Below are positions 17,973 to 26,384 of a stretch of 64,000 bases of DNA, one piece after another. Position numbers and translations under genes: made by a program. This DNA comes from Roseicyclus mahoneyensis (GTDB taxonomy: Bacteria; Pseudomonadota; Alphaproteobacteria; Rhodobacterales; Rhodobacteraceae): NCBI RefSeq assembly GCF_003148775.1, contig NZ_QGGW01000006.1:124001-188000 (forward strand), read 5' to 3'. The notes under the pieces are model-generated. The model worked only from the letters and a program-made list of their open reading frames with translations. It did not search any database and was not told the DNA's origin. Numbering within the stretch: the stretch's first letter is position 1; every line of letters begins with the position of its first letter.

Positions 17973-19319
17973 ATGTCCGACACCCTTGCCGCGTTGACCC
18001 AAGCCCTGCTCGACGCTGCAAGCCGCGCCGGGGCCGAAGCAGCGGACGCCATCGCCATTGACGGAACATCGCTGTCCATCGCGGTGCGGGGCGGCCAGCT
18101 GGAACAGGCCGAACGCTCGGAAGGGGTTGAAATCGGGCTGCGCGTTTTGATGGGGCGGCGTCAGGCCTGCGTCTCGGCCTCGGACACGCGGGCCGACACC
18201 TTGCGCGAAATGGCCGAGCGCGCCGTGACCATGGCCCGTCTGGCCCCCGAGGACCCGACCGTGGGTCTGGCAGACCCCTCGCAACTGGGGCGCGTCCGCG
18301 ATGGTGCGTGGCTCGACATGTCGGACCCTGCCGCCGATCCCGACCCGGCGAACCTCGAGGATGCCGCCCGCCGCGCCGAGGCGGCGGCGCTGGCCGTGCG
18401 CGGTGTAAGCCAGGTGCAATCGGCCGAGGCAGGCTTTTCCCGCCGCCGCGTTCATATTGCGGCCAGCAACGGGTTTTCGGGCGGCTACGAGCGGTCCGAC
18501 CATGGGCTGGGCTGCGTCGCGATCACCGGCGAGGGGCTGGGGATGGAACGCGATTACTACGGTGACGGGCGCAACCACGCCGCCGATCTGATGACGCCCG
18601 AAGATATCGGGCGTCTGGCGGGCGAACGCACCGTGGCGCGTGCGGGTGCGCGCAAGCCGCCGACGGGCACCTATCCGGTGGTCTTTGACGAACGCATATC
18701 CTCGGGGCTGATCGGGCATCTGCTGGCGGCGACAAACGGCACGGCCATTGCGCGCGGCGCAAGCTGGGCGCGCGATCTGATGGGCGCGCAGGTGCTGCCA
18801 AAGGGCCTGTCGCTGATCGAGGACCCCCACCGCCCGCGCACCTCGGGCTCCAAGCCCTTCGATGGCGAGGGGTTGCCGACCGCGCGGCGCCTGATCGTCG
18901 AGGATGGCGTGCTGACCGGCTGGACACTGGATCTGGCCACAGGGCGCAAGCTGGGCCAGCCCTCGACCGCGAACGCCAGCCGCGGCACCTCCGCGCCGCC
19001 CTCGCCCAGCAACGGAAACATCGCACTGACGCAAGGCGACATCGACCTTGCCGGGTTGCTGGCCGAGATGGGGACCGGCCTGCTCATCACCTCGATGATC
19101 GGGTCCTCCATCAACGCCACAACGGGCGATTATTCGCGCGGCGCGTCCGGGTTCTGGGTCGAGAACGGGCAGATCACCTATCCGGTCAACGAATGCACCG
19201 TGGCGGGCAACCTGCGCGACATGCTGATGACGATCCGGCCCGCGAACGACGCGCGCCCGCATCTCAGCCGGGTGGTGCCATCGCTGCTGGTCGAGGGGCT
19301 GACCCTTGCCGGTGCCTGA
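17973..19319 (+). CDS. TldD/PmbA family metalloprotease (TldE/PmbA type)
   Basis: 448-residue member of the TldD/TldE pair that cuts exposed peptides, for example in microcin or antitoxin processing. The start MSDTLAALTQALLDAA is chosen; an upstream in-frame ATG has no homology. Typical C-terminal half with GLLITSMIGSSINATTGDYSRGASGFWVENG. TldE/PmbA subunits lack the zinc HExxH of TldD, and none is seen here. Overlaps the CysQ-like gene by 14 bp. Confidence 0.92.
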   Translation: MSDTLAALTQALLDAASRAGAEAADAIAIDGTSLSIAVRGGQLEQAERSEGVEIGLRVLMGRRQACVSASDTRADTLREMAERAVTMARLAPEDPTVGLADPSQLGRVRDGAWLDMSDPAADPDPANLEDAARRAEAAALAVRGVSQVQSAEAGFSRRRVHIAASNGFSGGYERSDHGLGCVAITGEGLGMERDYYGDGRNHAADLMTPEDIGRLAGERTVARAGARKPPTGTYPVVFDERISSGLIGHLLAATNGTAIARGASWARDLMGAQVLPKGLSLIEDPHRPRTSGSKPFDGEGLPTARRLIVEDGVLTGWTLDLATGRKLGQPSTANASRGTSAPPSPSNGNIALTQGDIDLAGLLAEMGTGLLITSMIGSSINATTGDYSRGASGFWVENGQITYPVNECTVAGNLRDMLMTIRPANDARPHLSRVVPSLLVEGLTLAGA

Positions 19320-20091
19320 TCCGCTGGAGGATCTTGCCCTTCTGGTCGAGGCCGCGCGCGGCGCGGGCCGGATCGCCGCCCGCTTTTTCCGCGACGAGCC
19401 CGAAACCTGGGACAAGCCCGATGGCGCGGGCCCGGTGACCGAGGCCGATCTGGCGGTCGACGAGATGCTGCGCGACCGCCTTTGCGACGCGCGGCCCGAT
19501 TACGGCTGGCTGTCCGAGGAAACGCCCGACACCCCCGAACGCCTCAAGGCCGAGCGTGTCTTCATCGTCGATCCCATCGACGGCACGCAGGCCTTCATAG
19601 AGGGCAGTTCCGCCTTTTCCCATTCCCTCGCCGTGGCCGAGGGCGGCGTGGTTGTCGCCGCCGTGGTCTACCTGCCGATCCGCGGCAAGCTTTACGCCGC
19701 CGCGCGCGGCCATGGCGCGACGCTGAACGATCAGGCGATCCGCGCGGCAGACGATTGCGCGCTGCAAGACGCCGAAGTGCTGGCGACCAAACACACCCTT
19801 TCGCCGGAACACTGGCCGCAAGGTGTGCCGCCGGTGACGCGCGCCTATCGCCCGTCGCTGGCCTACCGGATGGCGCTGGTAGGCGAGGGGCGGTTCGATG
19901 GCATGGTGACCTTTCGCCCGACATGGGAATGGGACATCGCCGCCGGGTCGCTGATCATCGCCGAGGCGGGCGGGCTGGCCACGGATGCAACTGGGGCCGT
20001 GCTGCGCTTTAACGCGGATGTGCCCAAGGTGCCCGGCGTTCTGGCAGGATCGGCGGGCGTGCACAGCGCCTTGCTGCGCGCCCGGGTCTAG
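19306..20091 (+). CDS. cysQ: Inositol monophosphatase-family phosphatase, probable 3'(2'),5'-bisphosphate nucleotidase
   Basis: 261 residues. Lithium-sensitive phosphatase motifs: VTEADLAVDE, EE near residue 66, DPIDGTQAF (metal binding) and WEWDIAAGSLIIAEAGG at the C-terminus. Closest in style to CysQ, which removes PAP made during sulfate assimilation, but an inositol-phosphatase role cannot be excluded. Follows the PmbA-like gene with a 14-bp overlap and precedes waaA in the usual alphaproteobacterial order. Confidence 0.87.
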   Translation: MPVPDPLEDLALLVEAARGAGRIAARFFRDEPETWDKPDGAGPVTEADLAVDEMLRDRLCDARPDYGWLSEETPDTPERLKAERVFIVDPIDGTQAFIEGSSAFSHSLAVAEGGVVVAAVVYLPIRGKLYAAARGHGATLNDQAIRAADDCALQDAEVLATKHTLSPEHWPQGVPPVTRAYRPSLAYRMALVGEGRFDGMVTFRPTWEWDIAAGSLIIAEAGGLATDATGAVLRFNADVPKVPGVLAGSAGVHSALLRARV

Positions 20092-20201
20092 CGCGGGCCC
20101 GCGACCTCGGTCGGGGCAGGTGCCGCGGTCACCGACAGCGAGGCCAGCAGCGACACCAGCAACAGCGAGATCAGGGCCACGAGGCTGAGGCGAAGGGTCA
20201 T
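20088..20201 (-). CDS. Putative 37-residue membrane peptide
   Basis: Starts MTLRLSLVALISLLLVSLLASL, a single strongly hydrophobic helix, then a short APAPTEVAGPR tail. Too short for family assignment. Its stop codon is nested with that of the convergent cysQ gene in the same CTAG. The clean signal-like helix supports it, but coding is not proven. Confidence 0.4.
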   Translation of the reverse strand: MTLRLSLVALISLLLVSLLASLSVTAAPAPTEVAGPR

Positions 20202-20371
20202 GGCGACGATACCACCTGTCTCATACGCCCCGGAATGTCGGGGCATCTGACTCCACGATAGGCGCAGCGGCCGATCCGTGCGAGTAAGGCTGTCCCTACC
20301 CGCGTTGCTTGACGCTGCCCCGCCATTCCCTAGGGTGCCGCGCGCACCGCCCCCTTGATCTTGCAAAGGAC

Positions 20372-20488
20372 ATGACCTTGACGCAGCGCCCGCACCCCTC
20401 CCCTCGGGCCGAAGCCGTGACTGCCTCGCGCCGCGCCGCGCGCAGAACCGGCGCGCCCGGTCCGGCCGGTGTCGGTTGTCGTGGCTGA
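20372..20488 (+). CDS. Putative 38-residue basic peptide upstream of waaA
   Basis: Open frame starting MTLTQRPHPSPRAEAV with an AAAGGA ribosome-like site ahead and ending 9 bp before waaA. Arginine-rich, no known family. It could be a leader peptide coupled to waaA or chance. The short distance to waaA and a plausible ribosome site are the only support. Confidence 0.3.
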   Translation: MTLTQRPHPSPRAEAVTASRRAARRTGAPGPAGVGCRG

Positions 20489-20497
20489 GGGCAGCAC

Positions 20498-21808
20498 ATG
20501 ATGAGCCGTTCGATGGCCCTTGGTCTGTATCTGGCGTGGTCGGCCCGCGGCGGGAAAGGCTTTGCGGAACGCAAGCTGCGCGAGCGGTTGGCCGAGGGCA
20601 AGGAAGACGTCGCGCGCATCGATGAGCGTCGGGGCATCGCGGGTCGGGCGCGCCCCGTTGGTCCGCTGATCTGGTTCCATGCCGCGAGCGTCGGCGAATC
20701 GGTCGCGCTGCTGGAACTGATCCGGCATCTGATCGAGGATCGGAGCGACCTTTCCATCCTTGTCACGACCGGCACCGTCACTTCGGCCGGCGTGATGGCC
20801 GACCGCCTGCCCGAGCGCGCCTTTCACCAATACCTGCCTCTCGATGCGCGCCCCTTCGTGCGCCGGTTCCTTGACCACTGGCGCCCCGATGTCGCGGTCT
20901 GGACGGAAAGCGAGCTATGGCCCGCCCTGATCTGCGAGACCAAGGCGCGCGCCATCCCCATGGTCTTGCTCAATGCGCGCATGTCCAAGGCCAGCCACGA
21001 CCGCTGGCGGTTCCTCCGCGGCATGGCGCGCAGCCTGCTGCAGCGCTTTGACCGCGCGCTGGTTCAAGACAGCCTGACCGAGATCTACCTGCGCCGCCTT
21101 GGCCTGCCGATCGACAGGATGGAGGTGACAGGCACCCTCAAGGAAGGAGCCGCGGCCCTTCCGGTCAAGCCCGCCGAGTTGGAGACAATGCGGGCCGAGA
21201 TCGGCGGGCGACCCGTCTGGGTCGCGGCCTCGACCCATCCGGGCGAGGAGGAGATGGTGCTGGAGGCGCACAGGATTGCGATCCGCACAAACCCCCGGCT
21301 TTTGCTGATCCTTGTGCCGCGCCACCCTGACCGGGGCAACGAGATCGCGGCGCTCCTCGATGCCGGCGACTGGGCCTATACCCGGCGCAGCATCGGCGAA
21401 GGCCCCGAGGCCGAGACGACGGTCTATCTGGCCGACACGATGGGCGAGCTGGGCCTGTGGTATCGCCTTGCGCCCGTCAGCTTTGTCGGCGGCTCATGGG
21501 AACCCATCGGCGGGCATAACCCGTTCGAACCCGCCTCGCTTGGTTCGGCCATCCTGCACGGTCCCTATGTGACGAATTTCGTCGACATCTACCAACGCCT
21601 GACCGAGGCGCGTGCGGCGCGGCTGGTCTCGGCGCCGCAGACTTTGGCCGAGGCGGTCGATGACCTGCTGTCGCCAGACCGGGCCGCGGCCATGGCCCAT
21701 GCCGCATGGGAGGTCGTTTCCTCCGGTGCAGATGTGACTGAACGCGCCAAGGCGGTGCTGCTGGACATGCTGGACGCGGCAGAGGCCGGGCGCGGGGCGA
21801 GGGGCTGA
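20498..21808 (+). CDS. waaA: 3-deoxy-D-manno-octulosonic acid (Kdo) transferase
   Basis: 436-residue GT30 glycosyltransferase that adds Kdo to lipid IVA at the inner membrane. Visible: the N-terminal anchor region, FHAASVGESVALL (catalytic acidic residue region of WaaA), LVTTGTVTSAGV, WTESELWPALI, and the C-terminal GGSWEPIGGHNPFEPA donor-binding loop. Length is typical. Its stop overlaps lpxK by one base (TGATG), giving a lipid A/Kdo operon. Confidence 0.95.
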   Translation: MMSRSMALGLYLAWSARGGKGFAERKLRERLAEGKEDVARIDERRGIAGRARPVGPLIWFHAASVGESVALLELIRHLIEDRSDLSILVTTGTVTSAGVMADRLPERAFHQYLPLDARPFVRRFLDHWRPDVAVWTESELWPALICETKARAIPMVLLNARMSKASHDRWRFLRGMARSLLQRFDRALVQDSLTEIYLRRLGLPIDRMEVTGTLKEGAAALPVKPAELETMRAEIGGRPVWVAASTHPGEEEMVLEAHRIAIRTNPRLLLILVPRHPDRGNEIAALLDAGDWAYTRRSIGEGPEAETTVYLADTMGELGLWYRLAPVSFVGGSWEPIGGHNPFEPASLGSAILHGPYVTNFVDIYQRLTEARAARLVSAPQTLAEAVDDLLSPDRAAAMAHAAWEVVSSGADVTERAKAVLLDMLDAAEAGRGARG

Positions 21809-22806
21809 TGCGCGCGCCGGGGTTCTGGCATCGCGAGCCGGGTTTCGTGTCAGCGCTGCTGTCGCCGCTCGGGACGGTCTATGCCGGGGCCACGCGGCGC
21901 AGGCTGGCGCAAGGGCCGCGGGTGCGGGTGGGCGTGCCGGTGATCTGCGTGGGCAATCTGAACGCGGGCGGCACCGGAAAGACGCCTGCGGTGATCGCGC
22001 TCGCCGAACGCCTGCGCGACCGGGGGGTCGCGGCACACGCCGTGTCTCGCGGCCATGGCGGGTCGCTGACCGGGCCTGTCTTGGTCGATGAACGCCGCCA
22101 CAGCGCCGCCCAGACCGGGGATGAGCCGCTGTTGCTGGCGGCCTTTCTGCCGACATGGGTGGCGCAAGATCGGGCAGAGGGCGCGCGGTCGGCGGTGGCG
22201 GCAGGGGCGCAGGTCATCGTGTTGGATGACGGCTTCCAGAACCCGGGCCTTGCCCATGACCTGTCCGTGATCGTGGTCGATGCCCATATCGGCTTTGGCA
22301 ATGGCCGCGTGATCCCGGCCGGTCCCTTGCGCGAACCGGTCGGCGCGGGGCTGGCGCGCGCCGATCTGGTGCTGTCGATCGGGGACGAGACCGGACAGGC
22401 CCGCTTTGCCGACCGCTGGGGGGCGGCTGTCCCCGTGCCCCTTGTGACCGGACGGCTGGAGCCCTTGCCAACCGGCCTGCCGATCAAGAGCCTCAAGGTG
22501 CTGGCCTTTGCCGGCATCGGCCATCCGGAGAAGTTCTTTCGCACGCTCGCCGCCATGGGCGCCGATATCCGCGCCACCCATGCGCTGAGCGATCATCAGC
22601 CGCTCAGCGACACGCTGATGACCCGCATGCTGCGCGAGGCGCGTGCGATGGGCGCGCAGGTGGTGACGACGGAAAAGGACGCCGTGCGACTCCCGCCTGC
22701 GCTCAGGTCACAGGTGATGACGGTGCCCGTGCGCTTGCGTCTGGAGGATTGGGGGCCAGTGGATGCGGGGTTGGATCGTGTTTTGGCTGCGCGGGGCACG
22801 CCTTAG
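21808..22806 (+). CDS. lpxK: Tetraacyldisaccharide 4'-kinase
   Basis: 332-residue kinase that phosphorylates the 4' position of the lipid A disaccharide. The phosphate-binding loop is NLNAGGTGKTP near residue 50; then SRGHGG, LDDGFQN and EKDAVRL, all LpxK landmarks. N-terminal amphipathic segment for membrane contact. Coupled to waaA. Ends in a hairpin shared with the convergent CoA-transferase gene. Confidence 0.95.
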   Translation: MRAPGFWHREPGFVSALLSPLGTVYAGATRRRLAQGPRVRVGVPVICVGNLNAGGTGKTPAVIALAERLRDRGVAAHAVSRGHGGSLTGPVLVDERRHSAAQTGDEPLLLAAFLPTWVAQDRAEGARSAVAAGAQVIVLDDGFQNPGLAHDLSVIVVDAHIGFGNGRVIPAGPLREPVGAGLARADLVLSIGDETGQARFADRWGAAVPVPLVTGRLEPLPTGLPIKSLKVLAFAGIGHPEKFFRTLAAMGADIRATHALSDHQPLSDTLMTRMLREARAMGAQVVTTEKDAVRLPPALRSQVMTVPVRLRLEDWGPVDAGLDRVLAARGTP

Positions 22807-22826
22807 GGCGCACCGCGACGCCCTAA
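22803..22826. terminator. Shared hairpin over two convergent stop codons
   Basis: Perfect 8-bp inverted repeat TTAGGGCG / CGCCCTAA (22803-22810 and 22819-22826) with an 8-nt loop. The left arm contains the lpxK stop TAG, the right arm the stop of the minus-strand CoA-transferase. Likely a compact two-way terminator or mRNA 3' end, though no long T-run follows. Confidence 0.55.
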
Positions 22827-23956
22827 CGCTCGGACCAGCCCGCCCCGTCATCTTGCCCCAGTTTCGGCGCGGGTCGCTCCAGCGCCAGATCAGCATCGGA
22901 AAACCGGAAGGGTGGGCGCACGCCGGGCACCCCGCCCGGTTCAATCCGCGTGCCGCGCGCGATCACCTGCGGGTCTGCGAACACCTCGGCCAGATCGTTG
23001 ATCGGCCCGGCTGGCACCCCCTGCGCCTCGCAAGCGGCCAGTAGATCGGCCTTGGTCATCGCACGGGTAGCCAATGTTAGCGCCTCGGTCAGCGCGTCGC
23101 GATGGGCGATGCGGTCGGCATTGGTCAGGTAGTCGGGGTGCTCGGCCAGACCCAGCAGGCCCAGCAGCGCGCAGAACCGCCGGTATTGCCCGTCATTGCC
23201 CACGGCGATGATGATCCAGCCATCGGAACAGTCGAAGACCTGATAGGGAACAAGGTTCGGATGCGCATTTCCCAGACGCTGAGGAGCCACCCCCGTCGAA
23301 AGGTAGTTCATGGCCTGATTGGCCATCACGGTCACCGCGGTATCCATCAGGCTCATGTCGACATGCTGCCCCCGCCCCGTGGTCTGGCGCAGGTGCAGTG
23401 CTGCAAGAATCGCGTTGGACGCATAGAGCCCGGTGAAGATGTCGGTGACGGCCACGCCCACCTTCTGCGGCTGGCCATCGGGCGCGCCGGTGACCGACAT
23501 CAGGCCGGACATGCCCTGAATGATGTAGTCATAGCCCGCCCGGTGCGCATAGGGCCCGGTCTGCCCGAAGCCGGTGATCGAGCAATAGACAAGCCGCGGG
23601 TTGATCGCGCGCAGGCTCTCGTAATCCAGCCCGTATTTCGCAAGACCGCCCAGCTTGAAATTCTCGATCAGCACGTCGGCGTCGCGGGCCAGCGCCAGAA
23701 CCCGCGCGCGCCCCTCATCGGTGCGGAAATCGGCCGTGACCGACCGCTTGCCCCGGTTGCAGGAATGGAAATAGGCCGCCGACCGGTCGCCCTCGCGCGC
23801 GATGAATGGGGGGCCCCAGCGGCGGGTATCATCGCCCTCGGGCGCCTCGACCTTGATGACCTCGGCGCCCAGATCGGCAAGGGTCTGACCGGCCCAGGGG
23901 CCGGCCAGGATGCGCGCCAGTTCGAGAACGCGAACGCCCGAAAGTGGTGCCGTCAT
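22823..23956 (-). CDS. CaiB/BaiF family (class III) CoA-transferase
   Basis: 377-residue CoA-transferase. N-terminal GVRVLELARILAGPWAGQTLADLGA is the family signature; the catalytic aspartate is D143 in AGYDYIIQG. ENFKLGGLAKYGLDY and the C-terminal GVPAGPIND are also typical. Substrates (acyl donor/acceptor) cannot be read from sequence. The start overlaps the stop of the DsbA-like gene by 4 bp. Confidence 0.93.
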   Translation of the reverse strand: MTAPLSGVRVLELARILAGPWAGQTLADLGAEVIKVEAPEGDDTRRWGPPFIAREGDRSAAYFHSCNRGKRSVTADFRTDEGRARVLALARDADVLIENFKLGGLAKYGLDYESLRAINPRLVYCSITGFGQTGPYAHRAGYDYIIQGMSGLMSVTGAPDGQPQKVGVAVTDIFTGLYASNAILAALHLRQTTGRGQHVDMSLMDTAVTVMANQAMNYLSTGVAPQRLGNAHPNLVPYQVFDCSDGWIIIAVGNDGQYRRFCALLGLLGLAEHPDYLTNADRIAHRDALTEALTLATRAMTKADLLAACEAQGVPAGPINDLAEVFADPQVIARGTRIEPGGVPGVRPPFRFSDADLALERPAPKLGQDDGAGWSER

Positions 23957-24630
23957 TGCGCGGCGGCGACCCGTTCATCGAGGATGGCCGCGAAATCCTC
24001 GTAGCTCATGTTGGAATGCATCGTGCCGTCGATGACGAAATGCGGCGTACCGGGGATGTCATGCACGGCCATGTTCGCCTCGTAATTGGCAATCATCGCC
24101 TCGGCCATGGCGGCATCGGTCAGGCAGGCGTCAAGCTGCTCGTTCGACAGGCCCGCGATGCGCCCGATCTGGCGCAGGTTTTCGGCCACCTCTCCGGGCG
24201 CGCCCTGCCGCCAGGCGTCCTGACGCTGGTAGATCAGGTCGACGACGCCGAAATACCGCTCCGGCCCGGCGCAGCGCGCGACCATCCCGGCCCACAGGCC
24301 GAAGCGGTCGAAATAGACCTCGCGCGAGACAAGACGGACAAGGCCCGTTTCGATGTAATTTGCCTTGATCAACGGCAAGGTGTTGAGATGAAAGGTCGCG
24401 CAGTGCGGGCAGGTGAAGGAGGCGTATTCGATCACCTCGACGGGCGCATCGGGGCTGCCCAGCACCATCTCGACCACTTCGGGGAGATCGCTCGAGGCTT
24501 CCGCCCCTTGCGCATTTGCCGCTTGCGGCAGAAGCGGCAGTTCGGGCGCGCCCACCGGGCGCAGCAGCGCATAGGTTCCGGCGGCCATGACACCGGCACC
24601 GGCGCCCATCAGAATGGTCCTGCGATCCAT
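23953..24630 (-). CDS. DsbA-family thiol:disulfide oxidoreductase
   Basis: 225-residue periplasmic thioredoxin-fold protein. N-terminal signal anchor MDRRTILMGAGAGVMAAGTYALL, active-site CPHC at residues 74-77 in FTCPHCATF, and cis-proline segment GTPHFVIDGT near the C-terminus. Single-domain form like DsbA/DsbG-related thioredoxin_4 proteins. Sits between the DciA-like gene (15 bp upstream) and the CoA-transferase. Confidence 0.92.
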   Translation of the reverse strand: MDRRTILMGAGAGVMAAGTYALLRPVGAPELPLLPQAANAQGAEASSDLPEVVEMVLGSPDAPVEVIEYASFTCPHCATFHLNTLPLIKANYIETGLVRLVSREVYFDRFGLWAGMVARCAGPERYFGVVDLIYQRQDAWRQGAPGEVAENLRQIGRIAGLSNEQLDACLTDAAMAEAMIANYEANMAVHDIPGTPHFVIDGTMHSNMSYEDFAAILDERVAAAQ

Positions 24631-24645
24631 GGGGTAGTCTTCTCC

Positions 24646-25176
24646 TTAAGTGTTTCGCGGGGTTAGCACGTTGCGGGCCAGACGCGCGAGGGCCTCTTTG
24701 AGGCGCGCGTCCTCGATCCCCTCCATCCCCTCCATCGCGCGGGCAAGCCTTGCGGGATCGGGTGGCGGCGGGGCCTTCGGGATAGCGGGGCGAAAGGCGA
24801 CCCGCCCCTCGGCAAAGCCGGTGGGGGCGGTCTGAGTGATGTGGACATGTGCGACCGCACGGTAGCCATAGGTGGCGTTTACACGGTCGGCGATGCGGTC
24901 CTTCTGCATTTCAAGGACAGGGGCATGCGCGCCGGTCGTCAGCAAGACCAGCGTGCCGCCAAAACCCCGGCCCCAGGTGATCTTGACGGGCCGCGCGATG
25001 GCCGCGACATCCTCGCCCACGATCTCGGGCCAATGGGTCAAGAGCTTGGCCTCGCCGAATCCGCGCTTTTCGGCGGGCGCCTTGAGCGCACCGGCCAGCA
25101 ATGCGCCCGCCGTCTCGAAGCCGCGCTTGCGGCGACGGGGCGGCTCGGGTTGGGATGGGGCGGGCTTGCGCGACAT
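24646..25176 (-). CDS. DUF721 (DciA-like) family protein
   Basis: 176 residues. Basic N-terminus, then a compact domain with LLTHWPEIVGEDVAAIARPVKI and GTLVLLTTGAHAPVLEMQKDRI, the KH-like DUF721/DciA core; DciA proteins help load the replicative helicase. MSRKPAPSQP at 25176 is chosen as start; an ATG 9 codons upstream is possible. Divergent from mutY. Confidence 0.83.
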   Translation of the reverse strand: MSRKPAPSQPEPPRRRKRGFETAGALLAGALKAPAEKRGFGEAKLLTHWPEIVGEDVAAIARPVKITWGRGFGGTLVLLTTGAHAPVLEMQKDRIADRVNATYGYRAVAHVHITQTAPTGFAEGRVAFRPAIPKAPPPPDPARLARAMEGMEGIEDARLKEALARLARNVLTPRNT

Positions 25177-25259
25177 GGGTTGCTTTCGTGTCCTTGCGGG
25201 CAATCTATGCGGTTACGCGCTGATAACCAATAACAGCCGGGTGAGAAGGCAGATAAACC

Positions 25260-26333
25260 TTGCGTGACAGCGACACCGACGATGCGGTCAGCGCCGCCCT
25301 GCTGCCGTGGTATGACCGCCACGCCCGCGCCCTGCCATGGCGCGTGGGCCCCGAGGCGCTGGCCGATGGCGAACGCCCCGATCCCTACCGAGTCTGGCTG
25401 TCCGAGATCATGCTGCAACAAACGACCGTGGCGGCGGTGAAGGAGTATTTCCACCGCTTCACCGCGCGCTGGCCGACCGTCACCGCGCTGGCTGCCGCGC
25501 AAGATGCCGAGGTGATGGCCGAATGGGCGGGCCTTGGCTATTACGCCCGCGCGCGCAACCTGCTCAAATGCGCCCGCGCGGTCGCCGCAGATCACGGCGG
25601 CATCTTTCCCGATACCGAGGACGGGCTGCGCACCCTGCCCGGCATCGGCCCCTATACGGCCGCCGCCGTCGCCGCCATCGCCTTTGACCGGCCCGCGGGC
25701 GTGATGGACGGCAATGTGGAGCGTGTGCTGGCGCGGCTTTTCGCGGTGCAAACGCCCCTGCCCGCCGCCAAGCCCGAGCTGAAGGCGCTGGCCGAGCGGC
25801 TGACGCCGGGAATGCGGCCCGGCTGCTACGCGCAGGCCGTGATGGACCTTGGCGCGACCGTCTGCACGCCACGCTCGCCGGCCTGCGGCATCTGTCCGCT
25901 GATCACGCTGTGCCGCGCCCGCGCGCTGGGCATCGCCGCCGATCTGCCGCGCAAGACCCCGAAACAGGCCAAGCCGACGCGGCTGGGCATCGTCTACCTT
26001 GCGCGGCGCGCGGATGGTGCCGTGCTGCTTGAAACCCGGCCCGATCGCGGGCTTCTGGGCGGCATGCTGGGCTGGCCCGGCACCGACTGGGCCGAGACCG
26101 CGCCGCAGGATAACCCGCCGGTCCCGGCCCGCTGGCACGACGCGGGGGTGGAGGTGCGCCACACCTTCACCCATTTCCATCTGCGCCTGCGCGTGCTCTT
26201 GGCCGAGGTGACGCTCGATGCGACACCGGACCGCGGCGCGTTTCACCCTCGTGCCACATTTCGGCCCGCAAGCCTGCCTACGGTGATGCGCAAGGCATGG
26301 GACGTCGCGGCAGGCGCATGGCGTGAGCATTGA
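25260..26333 (+). CDS. mutY: A/G-specific adenine DNA glycosylase
   Basis: 357-residue base-excision enzyme removing adenine opposite 8-oxoG. Catalytic region SEIMLQQTTV, helix-hairpin-helix LPGIGPYTAAAVAAIAF with catalytic Asp nearby, 4Fe-4S cluster cysteines C-x6-C-x2-C-x5-C (CTPRSPACGICPLITLC), and a C-terminal Nudix-like domain. The start is a TTG: an in-frame TAA lies 6 bp upstream and a GAGAAGG ribosome site precedes it. Divergent from the DciA-like gene. Confidence 0.95.
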   Translation: MRDSDTDDAVSAALLPWYDRHARALPWRVGPEALADGERPDPYRVWLSEIMLQQTTVAAVKEYFHRFTARWPTVTALAAAQDAEVMAEWAGLGYYARARNLLKCARAVAADHGGIFPDTEDGLRTLPGIGPYTAAAVAAIAFDRPAGVMDGNVERVLARLFAVQTPLPAAKPELKALAERLTPGMRPGCYAQAVMDLGATVCTPRSPACGICPLITLCRARALGIAADLPRKTPKQAKPTRLGIVYLARRADGAVLLETRPDRGLLGGMLGWPGTDWAETAPQDNPPVPARWHDAGVEVRHTFTHFHLRLRVLLAEVTLDATPDRGAFHPRATFRPASLPTVMRKAWDVAAGAWREH

Positions 26334-26384
26334 CCGAATGCGCCCCGCGTCCCATCCTTGCAGATGCAACAAGATGAGGCTCCG

